Below are positions 51,567 to 60,643 of a DNA stretch of 64,000 nt, piece after piece. Under the pieces are notes generated by a model that worked only from the letters and a program-made list of their open reading frames with translations, did not search any database and was not told where the DNA came from. Positions within the stretch are counted from its first letter, which is position 1, and each line of letters starts with the position of its first letter. The stretch is from positions 868,001-932,000 of the forward strand of contig JAWKWH010000001.1 of NCBI GenBank assembly GCA_041397625.1, written 5' to 3'. Source of the stretch: JAWKWH01 sp041397625. Lineage in GTDB: Bacteria > Pseudomonadota > Alphaproteobacteria > Rhizobiales > Rhizobiaceae. A program made the position numbers and the translations under genes.

Positions 51567-52766
51567 ATGGGCCAACCGGTCAAACAGCACCTGATCGATC
51601 CGGAAATCTGCATCCGGTGCTACACTTGCGAGGCGACCTGCCCGATCGAGGCGATCGAGCATGATGACGCCAATGTCGTCGTCGACTACGACAAGTGCAA
51701 TTTCTGCATGGAGTGCATCCCCGTTTGTCCGACGGGCTCGATCGACGAGTGGCGGGTGGTGACCAACCCCTATTCCCTGGAAGACCAGTTCTCCTGGCAG
51801 GAGCTGCCGCCGCAGGAGGAGTTTTCGGCCACCGCGCCCGAGGCCGATACCTCGATCGAGGCGCTCGACGCGGAAATGGCCGCACTTCTGGCCGAGGCCC
51901 ATTCGGGCGCCGGCGGCCGCGCCAGGGCGCCGGCCTCCGCGTCGAAACCGAGCATCAACCTCTACACGCTTGGCAAGCCGGCCGAGGCGACGGTGCAGGG
52001 CAACTACCGGCTGACGGCAGAGGGCTCCGACGCCGATGTCCGCCACGTCATTCTCGATTTCGGCGGCCTGCCGTTCCCGGTTCTCGAAGGCCAGAGCATC
52101 GGTATCATCGCGCCTGGCGAGGACGCCGACGGCAAACCGCATCTACCGCGGCTCTATTCGGTCTCCAGCCCGCGCGACGGCGAGAGGCCCAACTACAACA
52201 ACGTGTCGCTGACCGTGAAGCGCGAGCCGGAAGGCGTGTGCTCCAACTATGTCTGCGACCTGAAGCGGGGCGACAAGGTCAAGGTCACCGGCCCGTTCGG
52301 CGCCACTTTCCTGATGCCCGGCGATCCGGCCGCCCGCCTACTGATGATCTGCACCGGCACCGGCTCCGCGCCGTTTCGTGCCTTCACCATGCGCCGTCAG
52401 CGCATATCCGGCGCCGACGGGCCCGGTACGATGACCCTATTCTTCGGTGCCCGCACGCCCGACAGCCTTCCCTATTTCGGCCCGCTCAAGAAAGTGCCTG
52501 AAAAGGTACTGCGCAAGCATCTCGTGTTCAGCCGCATCAAAGGCGCGGCCAAGGAATATGTGCAGGACCGCATGCAGGACGAAGAAGAGGAGGTCGCCGG
52601 CCTTCTGGGCGATCCGAATTGCCACATTTACATCTGCGGTTTGCGCGGTATGGAGGAAGGCGTTGAAAAGGCGCTCACCAACATCGCGGAAAGCATCGGC
52701 ATTCAGTGGAACGCGCTGCGCGATGCGATGCGCGAGGATGGCCGCTACCACGTCGAGACTTATTGA
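51567..52766 (+). CDS. boxA: Benzoyl-CoA 2,3-epoxidase reductase subunit BoxA
   Basis: 399 residues from ATG 51567 (GTG 51564 alternative). N-terminal 2x[4Fe-4S] ferredoxin domain (CIRCYTCEATCP and CNFCMECIPVCP), a linker, then a ferredoxin-NADP reductase-like module: RLYSVSSPRDG for FAD, LMICTGTGSAPFRAF for NADP, and CGLRGMEEGV near the end. Transfers electrons from NADPH to BoxB. Confidence 0.97.
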   Translation: MGQPVKQHLIDPEICIRCYTCEATCPIEAIEHDDANVVVDYDKCNFCMECIPVCPTGSIDEWRVVTNPYSLEDQFSWQELPPQEEFSATAPEADTSIEALDAEMAALLAEAHSGAGGRARAPASASKPSINLYTLGKPAEATVQGNYRLTAEGSDADVRHVILDFGGLPFPVLEGQSIGIIAPGEDADGKPHLPRLYSVSSPRDGERPNYNNVSLTVKREPEGVCSNYVCDLKRGDKVKVTGPFGATFLMPGDPAARLLMICTGTGSAPFRAFTMRRQRISGADGPGTMTLFFGARTPDSLPYFGPLKKVPEKVLRKHLVFSRIKGAAKEYVQDRMQDEEEEVAGLLGDPNCHIYICGLRGMEEGVEKALTNIAESIGIQWNALRDAMREDGRYHVETY

Positions 52767-53218
52767 TGGAACAGCGAACGGATCACCAGCCGCCGGCCGC
52801 CGATACCGGCTTCGTCCACGAAATCCATGTCCGCTGGGCCGATTGCGACCCGGCGCGCATCGCCTATACCGGCAGGATTCCCTATTTCGCCTGCGAGGCG
52901 ATCGATGCGTGGTGGGAAGCGGTTGTGGGACAGGACTGGTACCACATGAACATCGACCGCAATGTCGGAACGCCCTTCGTGCATCTCTCGCTGGATTTCC
53001 GTTCGCCGGTCACGCCGCGACACATCCTGCGCTGCACGGTCAGGCCAATCCGGCTGGGGTCGAGTTCCATCCGCTTCCGTGTTGAAGGGCGCCAGGACGA
53101 CAAGCTCTGTTTCGAGGGCGAATTCGTCGAGGTCTTCGTGGTGGCCGACCGGCACGCCAGTGTCATCACGGTACCGGAGGACATCCGCGCCCTGATCGAG
53201 GCCCATATGGTTCGGTAG
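52766..53218 (+). CDS. Acyl-CoA thioesterase, 4-hydroxybenzoyl-CoA thioesterase family
   Basis: 150 residues, ATG overlapping the boxA stop (TGATG). Hotdog fold with the 4-HBT motif RWADCDPARIAYTGRIPYFACEAIDAWWE carrying the active Asp. Likely a safety valve releasing CoA from accumulated aryl-CoA such as benzoyl-CoA. Confidence 0.92.
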   Translation: MEQRTDHQPPAADTGFVHEIHVRWADCDPARIAYTGRIPYFACEAIDAWWEAVVGQDWYHMNIDRNVGTPFVHLSLDFRSPVTPRHILRCTVRPIRLGSSSIRFRVEGRQDDKLCFEGEFVEVFVVADRHASVITVPEDIRALIEAHMVR

Positions 53219-53252
53219 GCGGTTTTCCGGCGCCTGCCGAAGGTTCTGGAAC

Positions 53253-53261
53253 TATATTGCA
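53253..53261 (+). promoter_or_regulatory. TATATTGCA box upstream of boxR
   Basis: TATATT-TGCA overlap (53253-53261) followed by TGTAATTTGTGCC, about 42 bases before the boxR start. Consistent with autoregulation by BoxR. Confidence 0.5.
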
Positions 53262-53302
53262 TGTAATTTGTGCCTGCCATACTTTGTGAAATATGATTCA
53301 CG

Positions 53303-54229
53303 GTGTCGGCTGACATGAACGAGGTGACCAATTTCCGCGGCGACGTTCTGCTCGACCAGACAGACGCCGGCTCGGGCGAGAGCACCGAGGTCTTTCTGGG
53401 CCGGGTCGGCGACCGCGTGCGCAAGGCGCGCGAACGCAAGGGCATCGCCCGGCGGGTTCTGTCGGAACTGTCGGGGGTGTCACAACGCTATCTGGCGCAA
53501 CTGGAAGCCGGCGAAGGCAATATCTCGATCGCATTGCTGCATCGCATCGCCCATGCGCTCGACCACAGGGTCGAATGGCTGGTTGGCGAGGAAGACCCGT
53601 GGAGTTCCGAAACCGCCCGTGTCGCCGAACTGTTTCGCACCGCCGCCACAGAGCAGCGGCGCAAGGTGGTCGGCATTCTCGATCCCGAAAATCCCGCGCA
53701 ACTGCGCCGTCAGCGCGTCTGCCTGATCGGCCTTCGCGGCGCCGGCAAGTCGACGCTGGGCCGGATGCTGGGCGCCGAGGTCGACATCCCCTTCGCTGAG
53801 CTCAACCGCGAGATCGAGGAACAGAGCGGCATGCCTGTCGACGAGGTCATGGCGCTCTACGGCCAGGAGGGTTACCGGCGCCTGGAGCGCCAGGCCGTCG
53901 AACGGGTGGTGGCAACGACGGATTCCGTCATCCTTGCCGTGGCCGGCGGCATCGTCTCTGAACCGTCCACCTACAGCTACCTGCTGCGCAGTTTCCACAC
54001 GATCTGGCTGAAAGCGACGCCGGAAGAACACATGAGCCGCGTCCGCCGTCAGGGTGACGAGCGGCCGATGGCCGGAAACCCCAAGGCGATGGAAGAGCTC
54101 AAATCCATCCTGACCAGCCGCGAGACCCTGTATGCACGGGCCGAGATCATGATCAACACGTCTAACAGGATGCCGGAGGAGGTTCTCGGGGAGCTGAGGA
54201 AGGCAATCAGGGATCTCGGCATCACCTGA
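53303..54229 (+). CDS. boxR: BoxR transcriptional regulator (HTH plus shikimate kinase-like domain)
   Basis: 308 residues from GTG 53303 (ATG 53315 possible). Xre-type HTH at about residues 37-95 (LSGVSQRYLAQLEAGEGNIS), a linker, then a shikimate kinase-like domain with P-loop GLRGAGKST at 143-151. This two-domain build is specific to BzdR/BoxR regulators, which repress benzoate genes and release DNA on binding benzoyl-CoA. The target word TGCA occurs before the putative regulon genes in this window. Confidence 0.96.
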   Translation: MSADMNEVTNFRGDVLLDQTDAGSGESTEVFLGRVGDRVRKARERKGIARRVLSELSGVSQRYLAQLEAGEGNISIALLHRIAHALDHRVEWLVGEEDPWSSETARVAELFRTAATEQRRKVVGILDPENPAQLRRQRVCLIGLRGAGKSTLGRMLGAEVDIPFAELNREIEEQSGMPVDEVMALYGQEGYRRLERQAVERVVATTDSVILAVAGGIVSEPSTYSYLLRSFHTIWLKATPEEHMSRVRRQGDERPMAGNPKAMEELKSILTSRETLYARAEIMINTSNRMPEEVLGELRKAIRDLGIT

Positions 54230-54274
54230 TGAAATCCTCATTCCGGCCCGGTGTTGCCCGGGTGCGTGACGGGG

Positions 54275-54733
54275 TCACCGTTCCTCGAACGCCGAACCGA
54301 GCCTGCCGATCTGCTCGAGCATGTCGCGCAGGTTTTCCGTGATGCGTTCATGCAGCCGGGCCGCCGTATCGGGATATTCCTCCAGCATGCGGCGGAAAAG
54401 CTTGCGGTTGAGGCGCAGCAACTCGCAATCCGTCTCGGCGACCGCGCCGGTAAGCCGGTTGCCGCTGGTGATCAACGCCAGCTCGCCGAGCAGCGCGCCC
54501 TCGCCGACGCTCGCCACCGTTTCTCGGCGGCCGTTCAACACCTGCCACAGCGCCACTCGGCCGTCGACGATGATGAAGGCACAATCGGCGGGCGCGTTTT
54601 CGCGATAGAGGTCGCGGCCGGCTTTCAGGCGCACCGACTCGGCGCCGAACGCGAGCAGCCGCAACTGATCATTGTTCAGATTGCGGAACAGCTCGACATT
54701 TCCGAGAACCCTGATGTCGCTTTCGAGGCTCAT
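54275..54733 (-). CDS. Cyclic nucleotide-binding domain protein
   Basis: 152 residues, almost only a cNMP-binding (CAP_ED) domain: LFRNLNNDQLRLLAFGAESVRLKAGRDLYRENAPADCAFIIVDGRV and GEGALLGELALITSGNRLTGAVAETDCELLRL. No DNA-binding wing follows, so it is not a CRP-type activator. Lies downstream of the OmpR-type regulator on the same strand; possibly a signalling partner. Confidence 0.88.
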   Translation of the reverse strand: MSLESDIRVLGNVELFRNLNNDQLRLLAFGAESVRLKAGRDLYRENAPADCAFIIVDGRVALWQVLNGRRETVASVGEGALLGELALITSGNRLTGAVAETDCELLRLNRKLFRRMLEEYPDTAARLHERITENLRDMLEQIGRLGSAFEER

Positions 54734-54789
54734 GCGCCGGCGGTGTTCCCCACGTCACGGTCCCGCCGGCATACACGAAATATCGCAGG

Positions 54790-55473
54790 CTAAGGAACCA
54801 GTTTGTACCCGCCGCTTTCTGTCACAAGAATTTCCGCATTGGAAGGATCACGCTCGATCTTCTGGCGCAATCGGTAGACATGGGTTTCCAGCGTGTGCGT
54901 GGTTACGCCCGAATTGTAGCCCCATACCTCCTCGAGCAGCACGTCGCGCGTCACCACTTTCTGGTCGGCGCGATAGAGATATTTGATGATCGAGGCTTCC
55001 TTCTCGGTAAGCCGCAATTTGGCGCCGCGCTGGTCGGTCATCAGCTTCTGGCTTGGCTTGAAGGTGTAGGGTCCGACGGTGAAGGTGGCGTCCTCGCTCT
55101 GCTCGTGCTGGCGCAGTTGCGCCCTGATGCGCGCAAGCAGGACGGCGAAGCGGAACGGCTTGGTGACATAGTCGTTGGCGCCGGCTTCAAGGCCGAGAAT
55201 TGTGTCGGAATCGGTGTCCTGGCCCGTGAGCATGATGATCGGTGCCTTGAAACCGCTCTTGCGCAGCAGCTTGACCGCCTCGCGACCATCCATGTCGGGC
55301 AGGCCCACATCCATGATCAGGAGATCGATCATACCGTTGCGCGCCGTATGAACGCCCTTGGTGGCCGTTTCCTCCAGCAACACCTGGAATTCCTCGTAGA
55401 GCGACAACTGCTCGACAAGCGTGGAGCGCAGGTCGGCATCGTCGTCCACAATCAGGATTGTTCTCGCGGTCAT
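54790..55473 (-). CDS. OmpR-family response regulator
   Basis: 227 residues: receiver domain (TILIVDDDADLRSTLVEQL, phospho-Asp in LLIMDVGLPDMDG, Lys in YVTKPFRF) and a winged-helix output domain (LRLTEKEASIIKYLYRADQKVVTRDVLLEEVWGYNSGVTTHTLETHVYRLRQKIE). No cognate kinase adjacent; the hybrid kinase at 57.2-59.5 kb is separate. Confidence 0.94.
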   Translation of the reverse strand: MTARTILIVDDDADLRSTLVEQLSLYEEFQVLLEETATKGVHTARNGMIDLLIMDVGLPDMDGREAVKLLRKSGFKAPIIMLTGQDTDSDTILGLEAGANDYVTKPFRFAVLLARIRAQLRQHEQSEDATFTVGPYTFKPSQKLMTDQRGAKLRLTEKEASIIKYLYRADQKVVTRDVLLEEVWGYNSGVTTHTLETHVYRLRQKIERDPSNAEILVTESGGYKLVP

Positions 55474-55623
55474 GGTGTGTTCCGTTGTGTTGTATTCGTC
55501 ATTGTCCGCCGAATCTCGGCCTTGCGGGCGTATCTATATCTAGGCTTGGCGCCGGAAAAGTCGATCACCATCATTTGCAATAGCGCTTGATCATATTCCG
55601 GAAAACGTGAACGCAATGGGGCA

Positions 55624-56163
55624 ATGGGAAAAAAATCATCCAACCGACCGGTCATGACGGTCAGGGCGCGGCCCGGCCATCCCGCGTCGGGCATGCTGCG
55701 TTTCGGCGCGCTGACGATGCGCTGCGCGCTCGGCCGGTCCGGGGTCACCGCGTGCAAGCGCGAAGGCGACGGCGCCACGCCTCTGGCGCGCATGCGCCTC
55801 TGCTACGCCATGTCGAAGCCGCGTAGCGGACTGCCGGTCCGTACCCGCCTGCCGCATCGCTCCACCCGCGCATCGGACGGCTGGTGCGACGCCGTGTTCG
55901 ACCGCAACTACAACCGCCCGGTGCGACTGCCCTATGCGGCCAGCGCCGAACGCATGCTGCGCGACGACCGGCTCTACGATGTCTGCATCGTACTCGACTG
56001 GAACATCGGCTGCCGCGTGCAGGGCCGTGGCAGCGCCATCTTCCTGCATGTCGCAAGGCCCGGCTATCCGCCGACGGAGGGTTGCGTTGCGCTGGGGCCG
56101 CGCGACATGGCGCGCCTGTTGCCGTACCTGACGGCGCGAACTGTCATCCACATTGTGCGCTGA
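55624..56163 (+). CDS. L,D-transpeptidase (YkuD) family protein
   Basis: 179 residues. The YkuD catalytic region is SAIFLHVARPGYPPTEGCVALGPRDM with the conserved His and Cys. There is no clear signal peptide in this frame, so the start may need revision or the enzyme is exported otherwise. Family role: peptidoglycan 3,3 cross-linking or related modification. Divergent from the response regulator. Confidence 0.85.
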   Translation: MGKKSSNRPVMTVRARPGHPASGMLRFGALTMRCALGRSGVTACKREGDGATPLARMRLCYAMSKPRSGLPVRTRLPHRSTRASDGWCDAVFDRNYNRPVRLPYAASAERMLRDDRLYDVCIVLDWNIGCRVQGRGSAIFLHVARPGYPPTEGCVALGPRDMARLLPYLTARTVIHIVR

Positions 56164-56171
56164 ACATCTGG

Positions 56172-57044
56172 TCAGGCGGCGAAGCGGGACGCGTCGGCGC
56201 CGAAATGGTCGATATAGCGCTGCGAGATCGAGGCGCGCGGCAGGATCATCATCACGTCGATCGTGTTGAACTGCCGGTCGATCACGCAGCCGTCGCCGGT
56301 CATGGCGCCAAGCCTGACATAGCCCTTGATCAAGGGTGGCATGGCCATGAAGGCAGCCTTGGGATCGACCGCCTCGGCCGGCATGAGGTCCATGGCGTTG
56401 TAGCGCGAGGCCAGGGCGCGGACATCCCAGCCGCTGTCGGCGCGGCGGAAATGCGCCAGAAACGACAGCGCTTGTGCATGACGGGCGGGAACCGTTCCGG
56501 GAAACGAGGCGCAGCCCGCCATCACGTCGACGGAATGCTGGTTGCAATAGGCCCATATGCCCTGCCACAGCACTTCGATGGTTCGCTTGCTGCGGTATTG
56601 CGACAAGACACAGGAGCGACCGAGCTCGAGAAAACGCATGCCGGCATGGCGCTCGGTGAGTGCGCTCAGCTCGAACTCGCCGTCGGAATAAAAGCCGCCG
56701 GCGCGGTGCGCGCGATCGTGCAGAAGCAGGCGGTAGGTGCCGACGATCTGCCCATCGCCGGCGCGCGACCGGTCGACCACGATCAGGTGGTCGCAGATGG
56801 AATCGATCTGGTCCTTGTCCTGCCGGGCAGGCGCTATCGCCGGATCGCCCGTCGCGCCCAATTCCTCGTAGAAAACCTTGTGGCGCAGTGTCAGCGCGGC
56901 GGCGATTTCGCGCGCGCCCCGCGCCAGCCGTACCTCCAGCGAGCCGATTCGCCCGAGCGGCCCGGCATCTGACCCGGATATGCCGGAAATCATGGAAACG
57001 GCTGCGTTGCGCTGTCTTTGCGCGCGATTCGTCGAGGCCTGCAT
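56172..57044 (-). CDS. olsB: Ornithine lipid N-acyltransferase OlsB
   Basis: 290 residues (alternative start 56993). GNAT-like fold of L-ornithine N-alpha-acyltransferases: LRHKVFYEELGA, ELGRSCVLSQYRSKRTIEVLWQGIWAYC, AGCASFPGTVPARHAQALSFLAHF, MPPLIKGYVRLGAMTGDGCVIDRQFNTIDVMMIL. Makes lyso-ornithine lipid from 3-hydroxyacyl-ACP, common in rhizobia. It converges on the L,D-transpeptidase gene with a 8-base gap. Confidence 0.92.
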   Translation of the reverse strand: MQASTNRAQRQRNAAVSMISGISGSDAGPLGRIGSLEVRLARGAREIAAALTLRHKVFYEELGATGDPAIAPARQDKDQIDSICDHLIVVDRSRAGDGQIVGTYRLLLHDRAHRAGGFYSDGEFELSALTERHAGMRFLELGRSCVLSQYRSKRTIEVLWQGIWAYCNQHSVDVMAGCASFPGTVPARHAQALSFLAHFRRADSGWDVRALASRYNAMDLMPAEAVDPKAAFMAMPPLIKGYVRLGAMTGDGCVIDRQFNTIDVMMILPRASISQRYIDHFGADASRFAA

Positions 57045-57188
57045 CGCGATGTTCCCGAGCTTCGGTTTGGCGTCATCTACCGACGCACTGCAACGTTAAG
57101 ATGACATAACATGATCGCGGCGCTTAGGAAAACCGCCGCCGAATTCCACAAAGCGTTTGGGAAACAGGGTCTTGGGCCCGGCCGCGCC

Positions 57189-59492
57189 TCAAACGGCGCA
57201 TTTCTCCTCGATCGTCGCCACCAGCACCGCCGGATCCAGCGGCTTGGTGATGAAGCCGTCGGCGCCACACGCCAGCACGGCATGGCGGGTACTTTCCTGG
57301 CCGTCGGCGCTCAGCACCAGGATCGGCACCGGCACAAGGCCCTTTGCCTCCTCGCGGGCGCGGATAGCGGCGATCGCATCGATGCCGTCGAGCACCGGCA
57401 TGTGCAGGTCCATCAACACGATGTCGTAACCGACGCCGGGCGCAAACAGCGCATTGACCGCCGCCTGCCCGTCGGTGACCACGTTCACCTCGTGTCCGGC
57501 CTTCTCCACCGCCGCGCGCGCCAGAAGCGCGTTGACCGGATTGTCCTCCGCCAGCAGGACCTTGAGCGAGACGGTTTCCTTTCGTCGGCTGCGGTTGGCG
57601 GTCCTTGCGGACGCGCGGTCCGCCGGCTGCGTTTCGGTCGCGTCCACTGCCGATGAAAGGATGCGAACGAGTGTTTCGCCGCGCACGGGTCGGGCGAAAA
57701 ACGTGCCATAGCCCGCAGCGCGGAACTCCGGCAGGCTGCCGCGATCGGTGGGCGCGATCAGCGTGATCGGTTGCGGCCTGGGCGCCTCTTTCGGACATGC
57801 GTCGACCAGTTGTTTCAGCAGTTCGCCGTCGTCGGTCTCAAGCGCCGCGTCGACCAGCAGCGTGTTGAACCGCTGTTCGCCTTCGGCCAGTTTCTCGAAG
57901 GCCGCCTCGGGATGCGCCGCAACTACGGCATGGCCGCCATGGGCGGAGACGGTCTTGGCGATCGCCTTCGCCTCGATCGTGTTGGCCGAAACGATCAGCA
58001 CCGAGCGCCGCGCCAGCTCCTCGAAGGGGTGAAGCCGTTTCGGCGGCGTCGGTTTCAGCGGAATGTCGACCTTGAAGACGGCGCCGCGCTCCGGGCTGCT
58101 CGATACGTTGATCTCGCCATGCATGGCGGTGATGATGCGCTTGGAGATCGCCAGGCCGAGACCGGCACCGCCATGTTCGCGCGTCGATGTGCCGTCGGCC
58201 TGCTCGAACTCGCCGAAAATGCGCATCAGGTCGTTTTCCGCCAGCCCCGGCCCGGTGTCGCTGATGGAGAAACGCACGATGTCCTTCTCGCGCGACTTGC
58301 AGATCATGACCGAAACCAGCACACCGCCCTTGTTGGTGAACTTGATGGCGTTGCCGACGAGGTTGATCAGCACCTGCCTCAGCCGCCCGGGATCGGAATT
58401 GACCGAGGCCGGCACGTCGGGCGAGATGTAGCAGCCGAACCCGATATCCTTGGCATAGGCGCGCGAGGCCAGCAATTCCACCACGTTGTTGACCAGTTCG
58501 CGCAGCGATACCGGCTGGATATCCAGATCGAGCCGTCCTGCCTCGATCTTCGAGAAGTCGAGCAGGTCCTCGATCAGCGCCATCAACGAGTTTGCCGAGG
58601 TCGAGACCGAATCCACATAAGTCCGCTGCTCCGGCGTCAGCCCGGTGTCGGCCAGAAGCTTGGCGAGCCCCATGATGCCGTTCATCGGCGTTCGTATCTC
58701 GTGGCTGACGGTCGCGAGAAACCGCGATTTGGCCTGGTTCGCCACCTCGGCGCGCTCGCGTTGCGCGATCATTGCAGCTTCCGCCTTCTTGCGCGCCGTC
58801 ATGTCGCGGGCGATCGCCCGGTGCGAGACCATGCCGGTCGTCTCGTCGCGCACCGACAGCTCGACCCAGGAAAACCAGCGCGTACCTGCCGCGGTCTCGA
58901 TCGGCACGTCGCGCGAGCTCAGCACCTCGCTGCCGGCCAGCCCGGCATCGGGCAGTCTGCCGATATCGATGGCGAGTTCCTCGAGGGTCTTGCCCGAAAG
59001 GGCGCGCGGCTCGCAGTCGAACAGGCTGGCGAAGATCCGGTTGGCGTAGACGATCCGCCCGTCGCGGTCGCGGTGAACGACGAGGTCGCCGAGCGCATCG
59101 ATCAGTCCGCGCAGCCGCTCCTCGCTCTCCTGCAATTCCCACATGCGATCGGCGAGTTGTTCCATCTCCTCGCGACTGCGCTCCGCGGTCTCGCCGAGCG
59201 CGGAGGCGAGCGACGCGTCGTCGCGGATGATCTTCCAGCCGAGCACCAGCGCCAGCATGCCGAGGCCGGCGCTGCCGGAGGCAAAAACCATCGGCAGCGA
59301 GAACAGCATGGCGAAACCGGCGAGCGCGAAGGCCGACACCGCGATCGCCATGACCAGGCGCCGCGGCGCCGGCCGTTGCGTGTCGTGTGCAATCGATGGC
59401 GGGGAAACGACGAGACGCGCCGGGGATTCCTCCCCGGCAGGTTGCGTGAACCGCACGGCCCCCTCGGCCGGTGTCGCCTGCTCCACCGTCAT
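57189..59492 (-). CDS. Hybrid histidine kinase (PAS-HisKA-HATPase-REC)
   Basis: 767 residues. Two TM helices at about 45-90, PAS at about 125-235, HisKA with phospho-acceptor His near 264 (TVSHEIRTPMNG), HATPase (GNAIKFTNKG, GAGLGLAISK), a second degenerate receiver-like region, and a C-terminal receiver (LLAEDNPVNALLARAAVEKAG, phospho-Asp in DIVLMDLHMPV, Lys in ITKPLD). Signal unknown. The output would go through a phosphotransfer protein encoded elsewhere. Confidence 0.93.
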   Translation of the reverse strand: MTVEQATPAEGAVRFTQPAGEESPARLVVSPPSIAHDTQRPAPRRLVMAIAVSAFALAGFAMLFSLPMVFASGSAGLGMLALVLGWKIIRDDASLASALGETAERSREEMEQLADRMWELQESEERLRGLIDALGDLVVHRDRDGRIVYANRIFASLFDCEPRALSGKTLEELAIDIGRLPDAGLAGSEVLSSRDVPIETAAGTRWFSWVELSVRDETTGMVSHRAIARDMTARKKAEAAMIAQRERAEVANQAKSRFLATVSHEIRTPMNGIMGLAKLLADTGLTPEQRTYVDSVSTSANSLMALIEDLLDFSKIEAGRLDLDIQPVSLRELVNNVVELLASRAYAKDIGFGCYISPDVPASVNSDPGRLRQVLINLVGNAIKFTNKGGVLVSVMICKSREKDIVRFSISDTGPGLAENDLMRIFGEFEQADGTSTREHGGAGLGLAISKRIITAMHGEINVSSSPERGAVFKVDIPLKPTPPKRLHPFEELARRSVLIVSANTIEAKAIAKTVSAHGGHAVVAAHPEAAFEKLAEGEQRFNTLLVDAALETDDGELLKQLVDACPKEAPRPQPITLIAPTDRGSLPEFRAAGYGTFFARPVRGETLVRILSSAVDATETQPADRASARTANRSRRKETVSLKVLLAEDNPVNALLARAAVEKAGHEVNVVTDGQAAVNALFAPGVGYDIVLMDLHMPVLDGIDAIAAIRAREEAKGLVPVPILVLSADGQESTRHAVLACGADGFITKPLDPAVLVATIEEKCAV

Positions 59493-59591
59493 CGCGCCAG
59501 TATAGCGCCGCGATGCTTAGGGAAGGCTGAGAACAAACGTTAGAGTTTTAACCAACTGGCACTGAAAACAGCCCGATTCCGGGCCGTCCGG

Positions 59592-60581
59592 TCACATATC
59601 GACCACGACGCGGCCGCGCACCCGTCCGGCGACGATATCGGTCGCCGCGCCGACAATGTCGGCGAAGCCGATGGTCGTCGACAGCGCCGCCAGCTTGGCC
59701 GTGTCGAGATCGCTGCCGATACGCTTCCAGGCCTCCATGCGCAGCTCCTTCGGCGCCATGACCGAATCGACGCCGAGCAGCGACACACCCCTGAGGATGA
59801 ATGGTGCTACGCTCGCCGGCAGGTCCATGCCCTGCGCCAGTCCGCAGGCCGCCACCGCGCCGCCATAGCTGGTCATCGACAGCACGTTGGCGAGCGTATG
59901 GCTGCCGACCGCGTCGACGCCGCCGGCCCAGCGCTCCCTGGCGAGCGGCTTGGCCGGTTCGGAAAGCTCCTCGCGCGCGATGATTTCGGCCGCGCCGAGC
60001 TGCTTCAGATACTGTTCCTCCGACGCGCGACCGGTCGATGCGATGACGTGATAGCCGAGTTTCGACAGGACGGCGATGGCGACCGAGCCGACACCGCCGG
60101 CGGCTCCGGTGACGACCACCGGACCGCGGGCCGGCAAAATACCGTGACGCTCGAGCGCCATCACGCACAGCATCGCCGTGTAACCGGCGGTGCCGACCGC
60201 CATGGCGTCATGTGCGCTCATGCCCGACGGCAGCGGCACCAGCCAGTCGCCGTCGAGGCGGGCAACGCCGGCATAGGCGCCATAATGGGTCTCGCCGACG
60301 CCCCAGCCGTTGAGTACCACCCGGTCGCCCTCCTGCCAGTCGGGATGTTCCGAGCGCACCACGGTGCCGGCGAGGTCGATACCCGGTATCAGCGGCCAGC
60401 GGCGGATGACCGGCGCCTTGCCGGTGATTGCAAGTCCGTCCTTGTAGTTGACCGTCGTCGCCTCGACGCGGACGGTGACGTTGCCCTCCATCAGGTCGTC
60501 CTCGCCCATCTCGACGATGTTGACCGACTGTTTCTTGTCTTCGTCGCGCGAAACGAGGATGGCTTTGAACGTCTCGGACAT
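59592..60581 (-). CDS. acuI: Acrylyl-CoA reductase AcuI-like zinc-less alcohol dehydrogenase (MDR)
   Basis: 329 residues of the YhdH/AcuI branch: NYKDGLAITGKAPVIRRWPLIPGIDLAGTV near the N-terminus, GTAGYTAMLCVMALERHG, and the NADPH motif GAAGGVGSVAIAVLSKLGY. Reduces acryloyl-CoA to propionyl-CoA, a detoxification step, or a similar enone. No neighbouring DMSP genes, so a housekeeping protective role is likely. Confidence 0.9.
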   Translation of the reverse strand: MSETFKAILVSRDEDKKQSVNIVEMGEDDLMEGNVTVRVEATTVNYKDGLAITGKAPVIRRWPLIPGIDLAGTVVRSEHPDWQEGDRVVLNGWGVGETHYGAYAGVARLDGDWLVPLPSGMSAHDAMAVGTAGYTAMLCVMALERHGILPARGPVVVTGAAGGVGSVAIAVLSKLGYHVIASTGRASEEQYLKQLGAAEIIAREELSEPAKPLARERWAGGVDAVGSHTLANVLSMTSYGGAVAACGLAQGMDLPASVAPFILRGVSLLGVDSVMAPKELRMEAWKRIGSDLDTAKLAALSTTIGFADIVGAATDIVAGRVRGRVVVDM

Positions 60582-60643
60582 TGGCGGGCTCCGGGTTTTG
60601 CGGGTGGCGGACCGGTTTCACAAACCGTGCGCGCGAGGTGCTG

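Noticed and set aside
54235..54275. CCCGG-TGTTGC-CCGGG considered as a bidirectional terminator between boxR and the cNMP gene
   Set aside because: The stem is only 5 bp and no T-run follows on either side.
57771..59543. A 590-residue plus-strand frame opposite the hybrid kinase
   Set aside because: Antisense shadow; the kinase on the other strand has all expected motifs.
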